A stretch of DNA of 62,342 nt from Novosphingobium sp. SCN 66-18 (GTDB lineage: Bacteria; Pseudomonadota; Alphaproteobacteria; Sphingomonadales; Sphingomonadaceae). This document shows positions 8,045-17,986 of this stretch, piece by piece. The position numbers and the translations under genes are program-made. The notes under the pieces are model-generated. The model saw only the letters and a program-made list of their open reading frames with translations, had not been told where the DNA came from and made no database searches. The stretch is from contig MEGD01000037.1 of assembly GCA_001725355.1 (NCBI GenBank), forward strand, positions 1 through 62,342, written 5' to 3'. The number at the start of each line of letters is the position of its first letter. The first letter of the stretch is position 1.

Positions 8045-8851
8045 ATGGCTTCCGCGCTTCCCCCCGCTCCCTCCCCGCCCGCTTCCCCGCCAACCATCTT
8101 TTCGCCCGCCCGCCGCGCCGCGCTCCGCGCGCGGATGCGCCGGCTCCAGCAGGGCGCAGACGCGGCGCGCTACGTGATGGACGACATGGTGGAGGACGTG
8201 CTCGACCGCCTGTCGTTCCTGCGCCACGCACCGGCCCGTGCGCTGGTGATCGGCGACTGGACCGGCGCGCTCGCCGCCGCGCTCGCGGCTCAGGGCTGCG
8301 CCGTCACCCGCGCCGATCCGGCGCCCGGCCCCGGCGAATTGCCGATGGACGAGGAACGCCCGATCCCGGCGGGCGAAGGCTTCGACCTCGTCGCCAGCCT
8401 CGGCACGCTCGATACCGTCAACGACCTGCCCGGCGCGCTGCTGCACCTGCGCCGCGCGCTGGCGCCCGATGGCCTTGCCATCATGAGCTTCAGCGGCGCG
8501 GGCAGCCTCCCCGCCCTGCGCGCGATCATGCTGGCGGCGGACGGCGACCGCCCCGCCCCGCGCATCCATCCGCAAGTGGACGTGCGCGCCGGCGGGCAAT
8601 TGCTCCAGCGCTGCGGCTTTGCAGCGCCGGTGATCGACAGCCGCTCGCTACCCGTGCGCTTCGGCAGCCTCGATCGGCTGGTGGGCGACGTGCGGGCACA
8701 GGGGCTGGGCAACTGCCTCGCCCGCTCCGGCCCGCCATTGGGCAAGGCGGCGCTCGCAAGGGCGCATGCCGCCTTCACGGGTCAAGCCGACGCGGACGGC
8801 CGCGTGACCGAGACGTTCGAAATCCTGACGCTCAGCGGCTGGCGGACCTAA
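8045..8851 (+). CDS. SAM-dependent methyltransferase (BioC/NDUFAF5-like), 268 aa
   Basis: A class I methyltransferase. The ARALVIGDWTGALAAALAAQ segment is the SAM-binding motif I in a slightly divergent form, FDLVASLGTLDTVNDLPGAL is the post-motif region, and LRRALAPDGLAIMSFSGAGS is motif III with the usual turn. The conserved MDDMVEDVLDRLSFLRHAPA lead resembles BioC/NDUFAF5-type methyltransferases of alphaproteobacteria, which also sit beside comF in related genomes (from general knowledge). The N-terminus is alanine/proline-rich. The substrate is unknown. Confidence 0.82.
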   Translation: MASALPPAPSPPASPPTIFSPARRAALRARMRRLQQGADAARYVMDDMVEDVLDRLSFLRHAPARALVIGDWTGALAAALAAQGCAVTRADPAPGPGELPMDEERPIPAGEGFDLVASLGTLDTVNDLPGALLHLRRALAPDGLAIMSFSGAGSLPALRAIMLAADGDRPAPRIHPQVDVRAGGQLLQRCGFAAPVIDSRSLPVRFGSLDRLVGDVRAQGLGNCLARSGPPLGKAALARAHAAFTGQADADGRVTETFEILTLSGWRT

Positions 8852-8870
8852 ACACCGGAAAAAGTGCTTC

Positions 8871-8967
8871 CGTCGTCCCAGCGCAAGCTGGGACCTCGTG
8901 GGGTTGCAGGGGAACCTAGACAGGTTGAGCCCAGTCGCCCGAGGTCCCAGCCTGCGCTGGGACGACG
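8871..8967. repeat. Palindromic repeat pair of the CCCAGC/GCTGGG family
   Basis: Two mirror copies of a 28-base hairpin unit face each other, at about 8871-8898 and 8940-8967. Each contains a GTCCCAGC-GCAA-GCTGGGAC type stem, and together they form a larger cruciform. The unit lies between the convergent ends of the methyltransferase gene and ppdK. Related copies occur inside glyS and between glyQ and glyS. Such intergenic palindromes are common in sphingomonads. Confidence 0.85.
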
Positions 8968-8993
8968 GTGCGATAAGCTGGTTCGTCCTGTCT

Positions 8994-11580
8994 TTACCCC
9001 AGCGCGGCCTGCGCCGCCGCCAGGCGCGCGATCGGCACGCGATAGGGGCTGGCGGAAACGTAATCGAGGCCGGTCTTCTCGCAGAAGGCGATCGAGGCCG
9101 GGTCGCCGCCATGCTCGCCGCAAATGCCGAGCTTGATACGGATCGCGCGGGTAGATGCCCTGGTCGACATAGGGGTTGAGGAAGCGCGCGGCATCGTCGC
9201 GGCTGACGCCCAGCGTGGTCTGGGTCAGGTCGTTGGTACCGAACGAGAAGAACTTGGCTTCTTCGGCGATCTCGCCCGCCATCAGCGCCGCGCGCGGCAG
9301 TTCGATCATCGTGCCGACGAGGTAATCGAGCGTGTGGCCCTTTTCGGCGAAGACGTCCGCCGCCACGCGATCGACCAGCGCCTTCAGGATTTCGAGTTCC
9401 TTCTTCGTCGCGACCAGCGGGATCATCACTTCGGGCACCACCGCCTCGCCCGACTTCGCCGCCACGTCGCAGGCCGCCTCGAAAATGGCGCGGGCCTGCA
9501 TTTCGTAGATCTCGGGGAAAGTGATGCCCAGGCGGCAACCACGGTGGCCGAGCATGGGGTTGAACTCGTGCAGTTCGCCCGCGCGGCGCTTGAGGTGATC
9601 GACGCCCAGCCCGGTGACTTCGGCCAGCTCGGCGAATTCCGCGTCACCATGCGGCAGGAATTCGTGCAGCGGCGGATCGAGCAGGCGGATGGTGACCGGC
9701 AGGCCCGCCATCACTTCGAAGATCGAGGTGAAATCGGCGCGCTGTTCGGGCAGCAGCTTGGCCAGCGCGGCGCGGCGGCCGGCCTCGTCCTCGGCCAGGA
9801 TCATCTGGCGCACGGCCGAGATGCGGCCCGCGTCGAAGAACATATGCTCGGTGCGGCACAGGCCGATGCCTTCCGCGCCGAACTGGCGCGCGACCTGGCA
9901 ATCGAGCGGGGTTTCGGCATTGGTGCGCACCTTCATGCGGCGGTGCTTGTCCGCCCAGGCCATCAGCGTGCCGAAATCGCCGACGAGTTCGGGCTCCACA
10001 GTGGGCACCTTGCCCGCCATGACATCGCCGTTCGAACCATCGAGCGTGATGATATCGCCTTCGCGAATGTCGCGGTTGCCGATCTTCGCGGTGCGGGTGG
10101 CCATGTCGATCGACAGCGCCGACGCGCCCGAAACGCACGGACGGCCCATGCCGCGCGCGACCACGGCGGCGTGGCTGGTCATGCCGCCGCGCGCGGTGAG
10201 GATGCCCTTGGCGGCGTGCATGCCGTGAATGTCCTCGGGGCTGGTTTCCACGCGCACGAGGATCACCGCATCGCCGCGTTCGGCCAGCGTCTGCGCGGTA
10301 TCGGCGTCGAACACCACCGCGCCCGAAGCCGCGCCGGGGCTGGCCGGCAGGCCGCGCGTCAGCACGTCCCGCGGCGCCTTGGGATCGAGCGTGGGGTGCA
10401 GCAGTTGGTCCAGCGCCATGGGATCGATGCGACGGATGGCGGTGGCCTCGTCGATCAGCCCTTCGCCGACCATGTCGACCGCCATCTTCAGCGCCGCCTT
10501 GGCGGTGCGCTTGCCCGAACGGGTCTGGAGCATCCACAGCTTGTTCTTTTCGACGGTGAACTCGATGTCCTGCATGTCCTTGTAGTGCTTTTCCAGCAGT
10601 TCAAAGACAGCGGCGAGTTCGCCGTAGGCCTGCGGCATCGACTCTTCCATCGACAGCGGCTTGGCCCCTGCCGCCTCGCGCGCACGCTTGGTCAGGTACT
10701 GCGGCGTGCGGATGCCGGCCACGACGTCCTCGCCCTGCGCGTTGACCAGCCATTCGCCGTAATAGGCCTTCTCGCCGGTTGCCGGATCGCGGGTGAAGGC
10801 AACGCCCGTGGCCGAGGTATCGCCCATGTTGCCGAAAACCATCGCCTGCACGTTCACCGCCGTCCCCCAGCCTTGAGGAATGTCGTTCAGGCGGCGATAG
10901 ACCTTGGCGCGATCCGATTCCCAGGAATCGAATACGGCGCCCACCGCGCCCCACAGCTGTTCGTGTACGTCCTGCGGGAACGGGCGGCCGAGTTCTTCCT
11001 CGACGATCGCCTTGTATTCCTTGACCAGACCCTGCCAGTGTTCAGCGCCCATCTCGACATCGGCGTAGAAGCCGTTGTCTTCCTTGGCGATTTCCAGCGC
11101 ATCCTCGAACCGGTGGTGATCGAGGCCAAGCACCACGTCGGAATACATCTGGATGAACCGGCGGTAGCTGTCCCACGCGAAGCGGGCGTCGCCCGATCCC
11201 GCCGCCAGCCCTTCGACCGTGGCATCGTTGAGGCCCAGGTTGAGTACGGTGTCCATCATGCCCGGCATCGAAACACGCGCGCCCGAACGGACCGAGACGA
11301 GCAGCGGATTGGCGGGATCACCGAACACGCGGCCGGTCGCCGCCTCGATATGCGCGACACCGGCGGCCACACCGGCCTTGATGTCCTCGTCGAAGGTCTT
11401 GCCGGCTTCGTTGTAGAACGCGCAGACTTCGGTGCTGATGGTGAAGCCGGGCGGCACCGGCAGGCCGATGCCCGCCATCTCCGCCAGATTGGCGCCCTTG
11501 CCGCCGGTGATCGTCTTGTCGCGCGAACGGGGATCGTCGCTGCGGGCACCACCGCCGAAGTGGAATACGTATGCGCTCAT
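8994..11580 (-). pseudogene. ppdK: Pyruvate phosphate dikinase, frameshifted near the C-terminus
   Basis: The first 810 or so residues are a normal PPDK: ATP-grasp domain at the N-terminus (KTITGGKGANLAEMA), the phosphohistidine loop GGMTSHAAVVARGMGRPC, and the PEP/pyruvate barrel to [14 protein letters not shown]. After [15 protein letters not shown] the frame breaks at 9138. The expected ending ([13 protein letters not shown] with the catalytic Cys, then [20 protein letters not shown]) lies immediately downstream, one base out of frame. By comparison with the family about 25 residues are missing at the junction, so this looks like an out-of-frame deletion and not a single miscalled base. 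The main frame runs on into the palindromic repeat to about 8848. PPDK interconverts pyruvate and phosphoenolpyruvate. Confidence 0.85.
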
Positions 11581-11667
11581 CGTAAAAAGCCGTTCCCTGA
11601 CGAAGTTGACGAAGCTGGATTTATCGTTGTGGTTACCTGCGGGGACACGCGCCAGCGCCCCCGCTGC

Positions 11668-14031
11668 TTATCCTTCGATGCGCCCGAAATCGGCGACCTT
11701 GTGCACCGCAGCACGGAAACGGTCAAGCAAACCCAAGCGATTCGCACGCTTGTTCGCATCCGCATCGTTGACCGTAACTGTCTCAAAGAAGGAATCGATC
11801 GGCGCGCGCAGCGTGGCAAGGGCCGCCATCGCGCCCGTGAAATCCTCCGCCGCGACAGCCGCTTCGGCGCGTGGGCTGGCGATGGCCAGCGCCTCGATCA
11901 GCACCTGTTCGGCGGGTTCGGGCGTGTAGGCCAGCACGGTGGGCGAATGCGCCATCTGGTCGGCAATACCCTCGAACGCGGGGTCGTCCACCATCACCAG
12001 CGGGTCTTCCTCGCCATCGGGCGGGATGATGTCCGCCGCGGAGAAGCCTTCCTTCTTCAGGATGTTCGCCGCGCGCTTGTACCCGGCCAGCAGGTTCGCG
12101 CCGTCCTCGGTGCCGATGAACGCTTGCAACGCATGGACGCGGGCGAGCAGGCGGACGAGATCGTCCTCGCCACCGAGAGCGAACACGGCGTCGATCAGAT
12201 CGTGGCGGACGCCAGCTTCGCGTTGCTGGACCTTGAGGCGATCGGCGAAGAAATCGAGAAGGTCGCCAGTCGCCTTTTGAGCTAGTGCAACAAGATTTTT
12301 CGCTTCCTGCTCTGGAGTAATAGGCGCGTTTTGAAGCGCTGCCAATATTGCTTCGGCGCTCGCGTCTTTCCCAAAAACAGGAAGCATCTTGCCAACGACC
12401 TCCAGTGCGTTGCGCGCTAAAGATTTTCCTTGTGAAAGTAGTAACTCGCATGCTGCTCGGAGCAGCACAGGGAAAAGCCGAAGCCGCAACCTTAAGTCCA
12501 CAATTGTAGCGGCAACTCCAACGGCAGCACGACGAAGGGCGAAAGGATCCTTCGAGCCAGTAGGACGCAGGTTGTATGCAAAAAAACCAACCAGCGTATC
12601 CAGCTTGTCCGCCAGCGCCACGGCCACCGTTACCGGCGCGGTGGGCACGTCGTCGCCCTGCCCGACCGGCTTGTAGTGATCGCGGATCGCGTCGGCCACG
12701 GCATCGGGCAGACCTTCGGCGCGGGCGTAGTATCCGCCCATAAGACCCTGGAGTTCGGGGAATTCCCCGACCATCTCGGTGACGAGATCGGCCTTGCACA
12801 GCCGCGCCGCGAGCTCGGCCAGGTCGGCCAGTTGCTCTTTCGTCATGCCAGCGGAGGCTGGCATCCCGGGCCTTGGCGCGTCACCGCCCGAGACCCCAGC
12901 TTGCGCTGGGGTGACGATCCCCTCTTCCACCAGCCAGCGCGCCAGCTTCGCAACACGCTCCACCTTGTCGGCCACGGTACCGAGCTTTTCGTGGAAGGTG
13001 ATCCGCGCCAGTTTCTCGGCGTGAACCGAAAGCGGCACCTTGCGGTCCTGCTGCCAGAAGAAGCGCGCGTCCGAAAGCCGGGCGGCCAGCACCTTGCGGT
13101 TGCCGGCAACGATCTCCGCCCCGCCATCGCTGGGCACGATGTTGGCAGTGCAGACGAAAGCGTTGGCGAGCTTTCCATCGGCATCGCGGCAGATGAAATA
13201 TTTCTGGTTGGTCCGCGCGGTTAGCTGGATCACTTCAGGCGGAACCTCAAGAAATTCCGCGTCGAAGCGGCCCAGCAGCGGTACCGGCCATTCGGTGAGG
13301 CCGGCGTTTTCCACGACCAGCCCTTCATCCTCCACCAGCGTCAGCCCGGCGGCGGCGGCCACGGCGCGGGCCTGTTCGCGCACGATGCCTTCGCGCTCCG
13401 CGTGATCGACCAGCACATGCGCTTCGCGCAGCTTCGCCGCGTAATCGTCCACGCCATCAATCGCGATTTCACCGGGCGCGTGGAAGCGGTGGCCGCGCGT
13501 GATCCGGCCGGCGCGGATGCCGCCGACCTCGCAATCGACCACTGCGCCATCGAGCAGCGCCACGATCGCGGAGAGCGGGCGCACCCAGCGCAGGCTTTCG
13601 GTGGACAGCGAGGCCGCGCCCCAGCGCTGGCTCTTGGGCCAGGGGAACGCGCGGACGATGGCGGGGATCGCTTCGGCCAGCACACCGGCGGTGGCGCGGC
13701 CGGGCTTTTCGCTGACCGCGAACCACACGCCATCGCGTTCGGTCAGTTGCTCCTTCGTCAACCCGGTCTTGCGCAGGAAGCCTTCGAGCGCCTGTTCGGG
13801 CGCGGAGGTGCGCGGCCCCTTCACTTCCTCGCTCACCGCCTCGGTCGCGGCGGGCAGCCCGCGCGCGATCAGCGCAAGGCGGCGCGGCGTGGTCCAGACA
13901 GTAAGATCGCCCACGGTGAGGCCGGCGGCGGCAAGATGATCGCGGAACAGCTTTTCCAGCGACGCACGCGCGCCGGCCTGCATCCGCGCGGGGATTTCCT
14001 CGCAGCGCAACTCAAGAAGAAAATCAGTCAT
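11668..14031 (-). CDS. glyS: Glycyl-tRNA synthetase, beta subunit, 787 aa
   Basis: The beta subunit of the alpha2-beta2 bacterial glycyl-tRNA synthetase, needed for tRNA-Gly charging. The start MTDFLLELRCEEIPARMQ is the standard one; KSQRWG, TEWPVPLLGRF, RTNQKYF, the HD-like DKLDTLVGFFAYNLRPTGSKDPFALRR and DLIDAVFA segments are all typical. The anticodon-binding region ends the protein. It is longer than the 690-residue E. coli form: residues about 372-397 come from an in-frame palindromic repeat, and residues about 479-582 are encoded by an unusually AT-rich stretch. It follows glyQ on the same strand, with a repeat in the gap. Confidence 0.95.
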   Translation of the reverse strand: MTDFLLELRCEEIPARMQAGARASLEKLFRDHLAAAGLTVGDLTVWTTPRRLALIARGLPAATEAVSEEVKGPRTSAPEQALEGFLRKTGLTKEQLTERDGVWFAVSEKPGRATAGVLAEAIPAIVRAFPWPKSQRWGAASLSTESLRWVRPLSAIVALLDGAVVDCEVGGIRAGRITRGHRFHAPGEIAIDGVDDYAAKLREAHVLVDHAEREGIVREQARAVAAAAGLTLVEDEGLVVENAGLTEWPVPLLGRFDAEFLEVPPEVIQLTARTNQKYFICRDADGKLANAFVCTANIVPSDGGAEIVAGNRKVLAARLSDARFFWQQDRKVPLSVHAEKLARITFHEKLGTVADKVERVAKLARWLVEEGIVTPAQAGVSGGDAPRPGMPASAGMTKEQLADLAELAARLCKADLVTEMVGEFPELQGLMGGYYARAEGLPDAVADAIRDHYKPVGQGDDVPTAPVTVAVALADKLDTLVGFFAYNLRPTGSKDPFALRRAAVGVAATIVDLRLRLRLFPVLLRAACELLLSQGKSLARNALEVVGKMLPVFGKDASAEAILAALQNAPITPEQEAKNLVALAQKATGDLLDFFADRLKVQQREAGVRHDLIDAVFALGGEDDLVRLLARVHALQAFIGTEDGANLLAGYKRAANILKKEGFSAADIIPPDGEEDPLVMVDDPAFEGIADQMAHSPTVLAYTPEPAEQVLIEALAIASPRAEAAVAAEDFTGAMAALATLRAPIDSFFETVTVNDADANKRANRLGLLDRFRAAVHKVADFGRIEG
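12841..12916. repeat. Palindromic repeat inserted in frame inside glyS
   Basis: Two facing hairpins (CATGCCAGC..GCTGGCATC and ACCCCAGC..GCTGGGGTGACG) form the same composite palindrome as the intergenic copies nearby. Here it lies inside the glyS coding frame without stopping it, and is translated as VTPAQAGVSGG, then PGMPASAGMT, at about residues 372-397 of GlyS. The flanking residues (WLVEEGI before, KEQLADLAEL after) are normal GlyS. Confidence 0.88.
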
Positions 14032-14040
14032 GATTTTCTC

Positions 14041-14108
14041 CGCAGCCCGCGCGAAAGCCGGGGCCTCGTGCCCCAGGGAAAGCGATCCCAGCTTTCGCTG
14101 GGATGACG
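14041..14108. repeat. Palindromic repeat between glyQ and glyS
   Basis: A well-kept hairpin copy (GATCCCAGC-TTTC-GCTGGGATGACG near 14084-14108) faces a degenerate mirror copy near 14041-14075. It fills the 93-bp gap between glyQ and glyS and may form an RNA hairpin in the glyQS messenger. Confidence 0.75.
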
Positions 14109-14124
14109 CGGTCATACGCATCCA

Positions 14125-15042
<918 letters not shown>

Positions 15043-15165
15043 GGCCCGGGCCTTTGGCCGATGGAGGCCCGCAAATCAACTTTGCCGTGCGGCGGAAGGT
15101 GCGATTTTGCCGGGCGATTGCATCGCGGCAATAGTTCGTTCATCGCGCCGGGGTAGGCAGGAGCG

Positions 15166-16128
15166 ATGTCGATGACCGCATTTTTCCGAACCGCGCCGCT
15201 TCGCCGGCTGGCGAAGCCGCTTGCCGCGCTGGCGCTGGCGGGCCTGTTCGCCGGACCGGCGCTGGCGCGCGAACAGACCGCGCCCGCCCCGGCAACGCCG
15301 GTTGCAGCCCCCGCTCCGGCGCCGCAGGTGGTCCATCCGGCGCTGTGGAAAGTGGCGGACGCGGATACCACGATCTACCTGTTCGGCACCGTCCACGTGC
15401 TCAAGCCCGGCTATGACTGGCTTAACGGCCCGCTGAAGCAGGCGCTCGACGGATCGGACGAACTGGTGACCGAAGTGCTCGATCCGGTGGGCGGCGAGGC
15501 GCAGGCGGCGCTGCTTTCGCGCGCGACCTTGCCCGAAGGCCAGACGCTGCGCGCACTGATGGACGCGCCCCAGCGGACCGCCTTTGAAACGCTGCTGGGC
15601 CGGGTGGGATTGCAGGCGCAAGCCTTCGACCGGTTCAAGCCGTGGTACGCCGCGGTCGTGCTCTCCTCGCTGCCGATGATAAGCCAGGGCCTCAGCCCCA
15701 AGGACGGCGCCGAAGCCACGCTCAACGCGTATCCGGGCGGCAAGGCGAGGACGCGCGCGGGGCTGGAGACGATCGACTACCAGCTCGGCCTGTTCGATAC
15801 GCTGCCGGCCGATGCGCAGCTTGCCTACCTTGGCAACGTGGTGCGCGATTACGACAAGATCGGGCCGGAGATCGACAGCCTGATCACGGCCTGGGGCAAG
15901 GGCGATGCCGAGGCGCTGGCCACGATCATGAACGCCGACATGGACGATCCGCGCCTGACCGAAACGCTGCTGGTCGGCCGCAACCGCCACTGGGCGCAAT
16001 GGATCAAGACGCGGCTGGACAAGCCCGGCACGGTGTTCGTGGCGGTGGGCGCGGGGCATCTCGCCGGCAAGGGCAGCGTGCAGGAACAGCTCGCCGCGCT
16101 CGGCCTCGCCACGCAGCGGGTGCAATGA
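15166..16128 (+). CDS. TraB/GumN-family protein, exported, 320 aa
   Basis: Residues 1 to about 37 form a signal peptide (two arginines, a long hydrophobic stretch LAALALAGLFAGPALA, then AREQ). The mature part has the TraB/GumN (Tiki-like) fold signatures: HPALWKVADADTTIYLFGTV followed by HVLKPGYDWL at the start, and TVFVAVGAGHLAGKGSVQEQ near the end, with the family's GT.H and GxxH elements. Animal Tiki relatives are metalloproteases; the function of bacterial members is uncertain. Its stop overlaps the start of a second, lipidated family member (ATGA), so the two are translationally coupled. Confidence 0.88.
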   Translation: MSMTAFFRTAPLRRLAKPLAALALAGLFAGPALAREQTAPAPATPVAAPAPAPQVVHPALWKVADADTTIYLFGTVHVLKPGYDWLNGPLKQALDGSDELVTEVLDPVGGEAQAALLSRATLPEGQTLRALMDAPQRTAFETLLGRVGLQAQAFDRFKPWYAAVVLSSLPMISQGLSPKDGAEATLNAYPGGKARTRAGLETIDYQLGLFDTLPADAQLAYLGNVVRDYDKIGPEIDSLITAWGKGDAEALATIMNADMDDPRLTETLLVGRNRHWAQWIKTRLDKPGTVFVAVGAGHLAGKGSVQEQLAALGLATQRVQ

Positions 16129-17042
16129 ACCGGATGAAGACCGGGATCTGGAAGAAGGCCTGCGCGGGCATCGCGCTGGCGGTGGGGTTGCTGCTGGGCG
16201 CGTGCCGGAACGAGCCGCAGCCCCCTGCCCCGGCGGCGGAATCGCACGTGGCGCTGTGGGAAGTGACCGGCCCCGGGGGTGCGCGCGGCTGGCTGTTCGG
16301 CACCGTTCACGCCCTGCCCGAAGGCACGCGCTGGACGCGCCCCGCGATCGCGCAGGCGCTGGGCGCGGCGGACCGGCTGGTGTTCGAGATCGGCGAACCG
16401 CTCGACGCGAAGATCGCGGGCGAGGCGCTTGGGCGGCTGGCCTTCACCCGGGGGCTGCCGCCGCCGTCCGAACGGATCGATCCCGCGTATCGCGGCAAGC
16501 TGGCCGCGGTGTACAAGGACCTGTCGCTGACCGACGCGCAGTTCCGCGACGAGGAATCGTGGGCCGTGGCGCTCCAGATCTCCGCCATCGCCGGGCAGAA
16601 GCACGGGATGAGCCCGGACAACGGCGTGGAGCCGGAACTGCGCCGCATGGCGAAGGGCAAGCTCGTCACCGGCCTGGAAACCATCGACAGCCAGTTCGGC
16701 ATCTTCGACCGGCTGGGCGACCGCGAGCAGAAAGTGCTGCTGGAACAGGTGGCGGAGGAAGCATCGAGCGACAAGGACGACGAGCAGGATATCCTCGCGC
16801 TATGGCTGCGCGGCGACGATCTGGGCATCGCCAGGGAAAGCGAGACCGGCTTCCTGGCCGATCCAGGCCTTCACGAAGCGCTGCTGGCCGCGCGCAACCG
16901 CAACTGGACGGGGCAGATCGACGCCATGCTCAAAGCCGGCGCGCATCCCTTCGTGGCGGTGGGCGCGGCGCACGTTTCGGGCATGGACGGCCTGCCCCGG
17001 ATGCTGGCCGAGCGCGGCTGGACGGTGCGGCGCGTGCAATAG
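16125..17042 (+). CDS. TraB/GumN-family lipoprotein, 305 aa
   Basis: A second TraB/GumN protein, with a lipoprotein signal: a hydrophobic stretch ending in LLLGAC, with Cys27 as the lipid anchor. The mature part shows HVALWEVTGPGGARGWLFGT followed by VHALPEG, and AHPFVAVGAAHVSGMDGLP, matching the first copy domain for domain. The start ATG overlaps the stop of the preceding paralogue by four bases. One product would be free in the periplasm and the other tethered to a membrane, which suggests divided roles after a tandem duplication; this is inference. Confidence 0.88.
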   Translation: MNRMKTGIWKKACAGIALAVGLLLGACRNEPQPPAPAAESHVALWEVTGPGGARGWLFGTVHALPEGTRWTRPAIAQALGAADRLVFEIGEPLDAKIAGEALGRLAFTRGLPPPSERIDPAYRGKLAAVYKDLSLTDAQFRDEESWAVALQISAIAGQKHGMSPDNGVEPELRRMAKGKLVTGLETIDSQFGIFDRLGDREQKVLLEQVAEEASSDKDDEQDILALWLRGDDLGIARESETGFLADPGLHEALLAARNRNWTGQIDAMLKAGAHPFVAVGAAHVSGMDGLPRMLAERGWTVRRVQ

Positions 17043-17198
17043 CGCACGGGACCAGGCCAGAAAGTCCGGCCCGAAAGCCCGGCAGCGCTTGCTTTTTCCG
17101 TCCGATCCGCTAAGGGCCGCCGCTTCCCCGGCATGGTCATCCCTGGAGGCGTGCGGGCGGAAACGTGTTCAACACAGCATTTTCGGAAGGTACAGACA

Positions 17199-17807
17199 AT
17201 GAGCGAGACGCTTACGCTGTCGGCCGAGACGCGCGATCGGGCTGGCAAGGGAGCCTCCCGTGCACTGCGTCGCGAAGGCCGCACTCCCGCCGTGATCTAC
17301 GGCGGCAACGAGGATCCGGCCGCGATCCACGTCGGGGAAAAGGAACTGGTCAAGGCGCTTGGCACCGGTCACTTCTTCAACTCGATCGTCGAACTCACCG
17401 TCGGCGGCAAGACCGTCCGCACGCTGCCCAAGGACGTTGCGTTCCATCCGGTTTCGGACCGTCCGCTGCATGCCGACTTCCTGCGCCTTTCGGCCGACCA
17501 CGCCGTTCACGTGAACGTGCCGGTGGTCTTCGCCAACGAGGAAAAGTCGCCCGGCCTCAAGAAGGGCGGCGTCCTCAACGTGGTCCGTCACGAACTCGAA
17601 CTGGTCTGCGCGCCGGATTCGATCCCCGATGACATCGTGGTCGACGTGACCGGCTTCGAAGTGGGCGATTCGATCCACATCAGCTCGGTGACGCTGCCGG
17701 CCGGCGTGAAGACGGCGATCACCGACCGCGACTTCACCATCGCCACGATCGTCGCGCCCTCCTCGCTCAAGAGCGAAGAAGGCGATACGACCAAGACCGA
17801 AGCCTGA
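17199..17807 (+). CDS. rplY: Ribosomal protein bL25 (general stress CTC form), 202 aa
   Basis: A 5S-rRNA-binding protein of the large subunit. The N-terminal L25 domain reads [20 protein letters not shown] then [10 protein letters not shown], and the C-terminal TL5/CTC domain has [20 protein letters not shown] and the [20 protein letters not shown] segment. The two-domain form and length fit alphaproteobacterial CTC proteins. The ATG at 17199 has a GGAAGG ribosome site nine bases upstream, which decides it over an upstream GTG-type start. It is followed by hairpin terminators and then pth, the usual neighbour. Confidence 0.95.
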   Translation: MSETLTLSAETRDRAGKGASRALRREGRTPAVIYGGNEDPAAIHVGEKELVKALGTGHFFNSIVELTVGGKTVRTLPKDVAFHPVSDRPLHADFLRLSADHAVHVNVPVVFANEEKSPGLKKGGVLNVVRHELELVCAPDSIPDDIVVDVTGFEVGDSIHISSVTLPAGVKTAITDRDFTIATIVAPSSLKSEEGDTTKTEA

Positions 17808-17822
17808 TCTTCAGGCAAGCGT

Positions 17823-17904
17823 TTCCGCCGTCCCTCTATCAAGAGGCCGACGGCGGAACCGGAAAGAAGCCCCCTTCCGCCCCGCGCGGGAGGGGTTCTT
17901 TTTT
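17823..17904 (+). terminator. Rho-independent terminator after rplY
   Basis: Two successive hairpins follow rplY. The first pairs TTCCGCCGTC (17823-17832) with GACGGCGGAA (17849-17858). The second pairs CCCCTTCCGC (17871-17880) with GCGGGAGGGG (17886-17895) and is followed by TTCTTTTTT, the classical terminator. Confidence 0.88.
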
Positions 17905-17986
17905 GCCTGGCGGTTCTTTTCACATGCCGTCTGGCCTGATGCGCCCAACGCTGTAAACGGGCGCCAAGCGAAGGAGCAAAACCGCC

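Noticed and set aside
9124-12285. 1053-codon plus-strand frame opposite ppdK and glyS
   Set aside because: Composition is shadow-like (His, Arg, Asp rich) and both minus-strand genes are convincing; long antisense frames are expected at this GC content.
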